From contig QANT01001009.1 of assembly GCA_003254885.1 (NCBI GenBank), positions 1 through 25,587 on the forward strand: a stretch of DNA of 25,587 nucleotides, given 5' to 3'. The notes under the pieces are model-generated. The model had not been told where the DNA came from. It searched no databases and was given only the letters and a program-made list of their open reading frames with translations. Shown piece by piece: positions 20,949 through 25,587 of this stretch. How positions within the stretch are numbered: the first letter of the stretch is position 1; the number at the start of each line of letters is the position of its first letter. A program made the position numbers and the translations under genes. This DNA comes from Purshia tridentata. Taxonomy: Eukaryota > Streptophyta > Magnoliopsida > Rosales > Rosaceae.

Positions 20949-21227
20949 CTATGGGAATGGATTAGACTAATTAAAAATTCTTAAAAATGGAACACAAAAC
21001 CTTGTCAAGACTAAGAAATAATACCTTGTCACATAACCAGTAGCAAAATAGGCGGTTGTGCTCTTCTAGCAGCCACTTTTCGCTCTTTTTTTGGCTTGAA
21101 TAAATAGTATTCAAATAGGCCTTATGCAATCTTCAACAAATAATGAAAAAACAAAAACTATGTAAATGAATTAAACCAACTTTATTGTAGTATTTTATTA
21201 GCCTCAATGGTGGATAAATATACTTAC

Positions 21228-21897
21228 TCTGCATAAGACTCAATTTCAGAGGCATTTTCCAATACACACCGGTGTACTTGTTCCCATTCTTCACGGCTAA
21301 CTGTAACTACCCTGGCTCCTGATATGCGCTTGAAACACCCATGTGCGGAGACGGGATACCAATGGCATCAAGTCCAGAAAAATACTCTGAACAATACTCA
21401 ACAGCTTCCTCACTAATAAAACGTTCAGCAATACAGCCCTCTGGTCAATTATGGTTCTTAACGTAACCCTTTAACACTTTCATGCATCTTTCAAATGGAT
21501 ACATCCATCTAAAATAAACAGGGCCACACAATCGAACCTCCCTTATAAGGTGAATAGACAAGTGCACCATTATATCAAAGAACGAAGGTGGGAAAATCAT
21601 CTCCAACAAGCATAGTGTTTCTACAAAATCTGATTGTATCTTATCTAACTTGGCAACATCAATCACTTTCCTGCACAAAGAATTAAAGAATAAAATAGCT
21701 TGGTGATCGTATATCTCACATGCTTGGGCAACACTGACCTTATGGCGACTGTCAACAGTTATTGTATCAAGGTGTGGTAATCATGAGACTTAAGACCGAA
21801 GAGTTTCAACTCTTGCATGGAAACTAGGTTGCTCACATTAGAAGAGTAACCTTCTGGGACCTTCATACCCAGAAAAGACTTGCAAATTGATCTTTTC
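21228..21897 (-). other. DUF4218 part of the transposase
   Basis: Read across frame changes: DEKRSICKSF, GMKVPEGYSSNVSNLVSM, ELKLFGLKSHDYHTLIQ then TAA, SVLPKHVRY, then LDKIQSDFVETLCLLEMIFP and DIMVHLSIHLIREV, GPVYFRWMYPFERCMKVLKG and YVKNHN before TGA. The end of this exon, GCFKRISGARVVTVSREEWE and SYAE, is legible in another frame to a GTAAGT donor at 21227. Confidence 0.85.
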
Positions 21898-22695
21898 TCA
21901 TCCCTTAGACAGCGTGTATGCGGCAGTAGGTAAAAAAGTTCTATTTTTCCCTATCTCAGGGGCCAAATCAAGTCTGACCCCCATTTCCATAAGGTCCAAC
22001 CGAGCAGCTACCCCATCTTTAGTCTTCCTTGGAATGTTAAGTAACATTCCAATAAGACTCTCACACACATTCTTCTCAATGTGCATTACATCTAGGAAAT
22101 GGCGAATGTGAATAGACTTCCAATACTCAAGATCAAAGAATATTGATCTTTTCTTCCAACACGGAGCATGGGCTTCACCACCAAGGCTGCTCTTTTCAGA
22201 TTGCTTCCCAAAGTTATAATTGATACCCGCAACTCTTTCTAAGACCTCCTCTCCACTTAAAGGTGTAGGTGGCTCACCGAATTCTTGTCGGTTATTAAAG
22301 GCAGCCATTTTTTTCCGATATGGGTGGTGGCGTGGTAAGAATCTTCGATGGCCTTGAAAACAGATTTTCCTACCATGTTGCAACCTAATTGCATCTGTGT
22401 TTTCCCCACATATGGGACATGCTTTATACCCTTTTACCGTGCAGCCAGACAAGTTACCATAGGCCGGGAAATCATTGATTGTCCATAAAAGAGCACCCTT
22501 TAAAGTGAACGAGTTTTTTCTAAATCCATCGTAGACTCCATCAATTCCTTGCCATAGTGCTTTCAAATTATCAATTAATGGCTGTAAATAAACATCTATG
22601 TCATTTCCCGGCTGTCTTGGACCCGAAATCAACAAAGTTAACATCATAAATTTGCGCTTCATGCACAACCATGGAGGAAGGTTATAAGTCACCAA
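21898..22695 (-). other. tnp2 transposase core segment
   Basis: 266 codons are open here. Motifs are PPWLCMKRKFMMLTLLISGP, GNDIDVYLQPLID, ACPICGENTD with a paired Cys site, GHRRFLPRHHPYRK, and RHFLDVMHIEKNVCESLIG, all strongly typical of the plant tnp2 family (PF02992). The listed start at GTG is only where the frame opens after TGA 22719-22717, not a true start. It ends by a one-base gain after AAYTLSK. Confidence 0.92.
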
Positions 22696-22806
22696 AAGGA
22701 CGAGCCAACAACTATATCAGCTGCTTAGGGAACTATGTGGATTAATCCCATAAGCCTAAATGGCAAGCCTTAGATTTCTAGGCTCACTAGCAAAATCTGG
22801 CCACTT

Positions 22807-23255
22807 CTAATCAACCAACTTCGAAGCTGGAGAATCAGCAGGATGACACATCAGTCCATCGCTCACTTTGTGATCAGCATGCCAAGTTAGGTTCTTTGCT
22901 ATCTCGCAAGATTTAAACATGTGTTTAAACCTTGGAATAGGCAAAAAATACCTCAAGACTTTGGCCTGTACGCCATCTTTCTCAACTGATTTCTTGTTGA
23001 CCTTCCACCAAGAGAGGTCACACTTCGAGCACCTTATCTCATCTTCATACTCATTCCTATATAATATACAATCATTTGGGCATGCATGTATCTTCTCATA
23101 CCCCATCCCTAAAGAAGAAAGTGTCTTCTTTGCTTCATACATAGATAAGGGTAGCAGGTTACCTTTTGGCAGGATATCTCCAAGAGTAACCAATAAATTA
23201 GAAAAGCTACTGTCACTCCACCCATGTGTTGCCTTCAAATTAAACAATTTGACCA
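22807..23255 (-). other. tnp2 transposase N-terminal segment, truncated by CACTA-2
   Basis: Residues VKLFNLKATHGWSDSSF, YEAKKTLSSLGMGYEKIHAC and PNDCILYRNEYED with a following CSKC pair match the tnp2 family start of the catalytic half. It shares its frame with the core segment; three stops lie in the roughly 100-bp linker between them. The frame begins at the very edge of the CACTA-2 end. Confidence 0.9.
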
Positions 23256-23270
23256 CACTACTACAAAATA
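23256..23270. repeat. Terminal inverted repeat end of CACTA-2
   Basis: CACTACTACAAAATA, same first 13 bases as the CACTA-1 end at 14081. Confidence 0.88.
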
Positions 23271-23279
23271 CCTCATTCC

Positions 23280-23300
23280 ATATCAGTGATCCACTGATAT
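23280..23300. promoter_or_regulatory. Perfect palindrome just inside the CACTA-2 end
   Basis: Arms ATATCAGTG (23280-23288) and CACTGATAT (23292-23300) flank ATC with no mismatch. It starts 24 bp from the element end; the CACTA-1 palindrome starts 23 bp from its end. Likely a paired subterminal binding site. Confidence 0.65.
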
Positions 23301-23720
23301 AAAAGCCTTCTAAAAACCAATATAGGAAAGCATGATATTAATTCAAGTTTACATATCAGTATAAAACTGATATCTAAAAATGTTATTACATCATAAATTA
23401 GTAACATTGTGATATTAAAAGAACTTACTATATCAATTTTCACCTTCTCGGATGGAAAAAAACCTCAGTAACGGATATATTTTACATGTATTATATTGCT
23501 TTTGTTTAAAAGCACTGATATCTTTTATATATATTATATTAGTTTGAGTTATAAAAGTGATATAGATATACCCATAGACATCAGTTTCTACCTATCTTAG
23601 GTTGTCATATAGTCACCAAAATCTGATTTGGCTTATGAATGATATCTGTTTTTTCATGGGAACCGATATATAATCCATTATTAGTATCAGTTTATTTGTC
23701 CATAACTGAATATAATCAAT
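23301..23720. repeat. CACTA-2 subterminal motif region
   Basis: Repeated words: acatatcagt (about 23351), aactgatatc (23367), cactgatatc (23513), agacatcagt (23576), gaatgatatc (23637), accgatata (23663), agtatcagtt (23682). Spacing is irregular, unlike the 85-bp spacing in CACTA-1. Confidence 0.65.
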
Positions 23721-25587
23721 AATTCTTCAATACCATTGCACCTGTATTCCATATTTTTTAAGTGGCCAACCCAATGAAATAAATGCTCAACATCCATTCA
23801 ACATACATTACATAATAAAGATCTTCATTACTCATAAATTTCAACATGCATTTCCAAGTACCCAAAATATATCTACATATAACAAAAATTAAGGGGAGAC
23901 CTCATCTCTAACTCCATCCTTAAAATCTAAGATAGGACTATATAGCTAGTTCGTACAAATATAACGCATGACAATGCACACTTGTTCTAATTTGTATCAC
24001 AGCAATTCATGAGAGAAAATAGTTTTACAAACTAATTGAATCAAAAGTAACCCATGAAACCTGCACCTCATTCATGGCAGAGCGCAAGGAGTATAGCTAT
24101 ACGGAACCTTATGGTCGAATGATTCCCATGGTGGTAAGAGTTGTCAAAGAGCAATGGTAGTACCTCTAGAGGAGGCAATTGTTTGCGAGCATGAGCATTG
24201 GATGAATATTCATCAGTCAATCGTAGAGAAAGGCAGTGGATGCCTTTAGGTACCGAACTTGCTGCGAAGTGTTTGTTCATCAACTCTGCAAACTTTGACT
24301 CTCAAATTTCCCTTTCAAAATTCTCCATCTACACAAGGAAACACATAAATATTTTTAACTGTGCCAAAAGTTACCAAGGATTTTCTCTCTCTCTCTTTTT
24401 TTTTTTTTCCAAAGAAGGGTGGAGTTAGAGATTATGTTTAATGGTGCACTTTCTCTGTGTGTGCAGGCATGCATACATCACCCCCTACTAGTCCTTCGTG
24501 CAATAATGAGGTGCGATAAAGAACAGTGACCATATTAAGAAGAACAGCCACTCCTATTCCCCCAAATAAAAATAATGTACTATAAAACACATAAAGTAAA
24601 CTATGTCTTCTTTTTTTTCAAACACACAAAATATCATTGCTCTTAACATGAAAGCAAAGGTCCTTGCATCATACTGGTTGTTCTTCATTTCAGAAACAAG
24701 AAAATAATCAAAAACCTTTTTATAATTAATTAATGAAACATTAGAGTACTAACTGCCTTAAAAAATTGAAACAATATAAGAACTTATATATAATTAATGA
24801 GTCCTTAGAGGCAATTATAATTAGCAGTCCTATGAACATATCAGGTAAGTTCATGCATTCACATAGTGTACTAACTGCCATAAGTTCAAATGTCAAAGTA
24901 TATTAAAGGAGCAAGATCAAGATATCACTTGAAGACTACACCTTTAGTCTTGTAAACAGATCAGTTCATGCTTTCACATAATGCAGTAAATAACAAAGTA
25001 CAATTTGGAAGACATTTTAGTGGAATGACATCCCAAAAATTTCTTAATCACATCCCAAACTGACCAGCTAAGAAAAAAATGTTTGAAGTACAAGGAAGAT
25101 TGAGATATCACATGATATAGCATCAGAAACAAGGCCAAGCATCATTGCATTATTAGCATGCATCCTGAACTTATAGAGACAAAAACTATCCTTGGTCTAA
25201 TGCCATCAAAGTTAGTATGTTTTCAATAATCAACAACAAAAGTCCATGAACGCCAAAGAGCTTCAGCAAAGCTCTTTTTATTGATTGCATACAACACTAA
25301 TCCTCCAAACCATATAAGAAATATTGTTGCAAATAGAAGAGCAAGCAGTTTTGCATATGGGTAGACAGAGAAGCACACATCCACCATATACGCTACTCTT
25401 CTTTAAGGGGATTTTAGATTTTATATCCATGAAGCTTTCACAACCAAACTAAACCCAAATTTTTATGCTTATATTACCCCCTAGCTAGTACTAATAGACC
25501 ATAAAATTTCTATGAAGCATTTCCTCAAACACATATAGTATAAGAGAGAAAGAGAGAGAGAGACCTTGGTGTTGTTAAGTAGCAGCT
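23721..25587. other. Unassigned stretch inside or beyond CACTA-2
   Basis: About 1.9 kb, AT-rich. It contains a pyrimidine run (24383-24410) and a GA run near the right edge. Short open frames (for example 24068-24283 minus, 24198-24428 plus) show no family resemblance, and they overlap on opposite strands. It may hold introns or untranslated parts of a gene lying to the right. Confidence 0.5.
25543..25563. repeat. (AG)n microsatellite
   Basis: An almost pure AG run with one interruption (gagagaaagagag), close to the window end. Confidence 0.85.

Larger units (their letters stand above)
14081..23255 (-). mobile_element. CACTA (En/Spm) transposon CACTA-1, right part outside the window
   Basis: The element begins with the classic end CACTACTACAAAAAC at the exact break in the satellite. 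It has 85-bp subterminal repeats and two minus-strand genes in the usual order: tnp2-type transposase, then a second gene. Since both genes point toward 14081, this end is the 3' side of the element. At 23256 another CACTA end interrupts the transposase gene, so the 5' part and its inverted end lie to the right beyond the window. Both genes are broken. Confidence 0.92.
20256..23255 (-). pseudogene. tnp2-type CACTA transposase with DUF4218 and DUF4216 (decayed, 5' end cut off)
   Basis: This is the catalytic transposase gene of CACTA-1. In order it has the tnp2 N-part (23255-22807), the tnp2 core (22695-21898), DUF4218 (about 21897-21228), a short exon (about 21130-21025) and a DUF4216 exon (20948-20256). 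In-frame stops lie at 22809-22807, 22758-22756, 22719-22717, 21761-21759, 21447-21445 and 20912-20910. A 1-nt gain near 21898 and frame changes near 21690 and 21370 are also needed. The 5' end is removed by CACTA-2: the first readable residues VKLFNLKATHGWSD match a point well inside the family's usual N-terminus. Gene order and motifs make the family safe; it cannot give a working protein. Confidence 0.9.
23256..25587. mobile_element. Second CACTA element (CACTA-2), left end only
   Basis: CACTACTACAAAATA at 23256 abuts the broken transposase gene and shares 13 bp with the CACTA-1 end, in the same orientation. It is therefore a new element's end and not the far end of CACTA-1. The next 450 bp are rich in ACTGATAT or its complement, as expected for a subterminal region. 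From about 23700 to the window end I recognise no gene on either strand. No inverted TAGTAGTG end occurs in the window, so the element continues to the right. CCA (23253-23255) is the expected left copy of its target duplication. Confidence 0.8.

Noticed and set aside
23256..23270. The far terminal repeat of CACTA-1
   Set aside because: It has the same orientation as the end at 14081, whereas a far end should be inverted, and it interrupts the transposase gene.

Overview
This window is plant nuclear DNA made almost wholly of repeats. The signs are spliced genes with GT-AG introns, a plant initiator-tRNA primer site in a Ty1/copia element, En/Spm (CACTA) transposon genes, and a long satellite array. 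A flowering plant, probably a eudicot, is the best reading; I cannot name a species. I found no ordinary host gene, RNA gene or CRISPR array.

Layout. (1) Positions 1-6723 and 11704-14080 are one satellite array of about 150-bp monomers. Eight monomer variants (called A to H here) follow each other in a fixed order, forming a higher-order repeat of 1190 bp. The right part uses a 7-monomer, 1040-bp form. (2) A Ty1/copia retrotransposon (6724-11703, minus strand) sits inside an F-type monomer. It has 166/167-bp LTRs, a perfect 5-bp target duplication (GCATT), a tRNA-iMet primer-binding site, a polypurine tract, and gag, protease, integrase, RT and RNase H remains broken by stops and frameshifts. 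(3) A CACTA transposon begins at 14081, cutting the satellite in an H-type monomer. It carries two decayed minus-strand genes: a tnp2-type transposase with DUF4218 and DUF4216 parts, and a 12-exon gene joining a plant Transposase_24-like region, a DUF8039-like region and a C-terminal Ulp1/C48 cysteine peptidase that keeps its catalytic residues. (4) At 23256 a second CACTA element starts in the same terminal orientation and cuts the transposase gene near its 5' end. It runs beyond the window.

Nesting gives an order: the satellite is oldest, with the copia element and CACTA-1 inserted into it, and CACTA-2 inserted into CACTA-1. No element in view has an intact coding set. Several in-frame stops sit where one C-to-T change would turn Gln or Arg into a stop, as expected for methylated, silenced DNA. 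The most notable points are the higher-order satellite with microhomology-type deletions, the transposon-borne Ulp1 peptidase gene whose exon phases and catalytic residues can still be followed, and a matching palindrome just inside the left ends of both CACTA elements.
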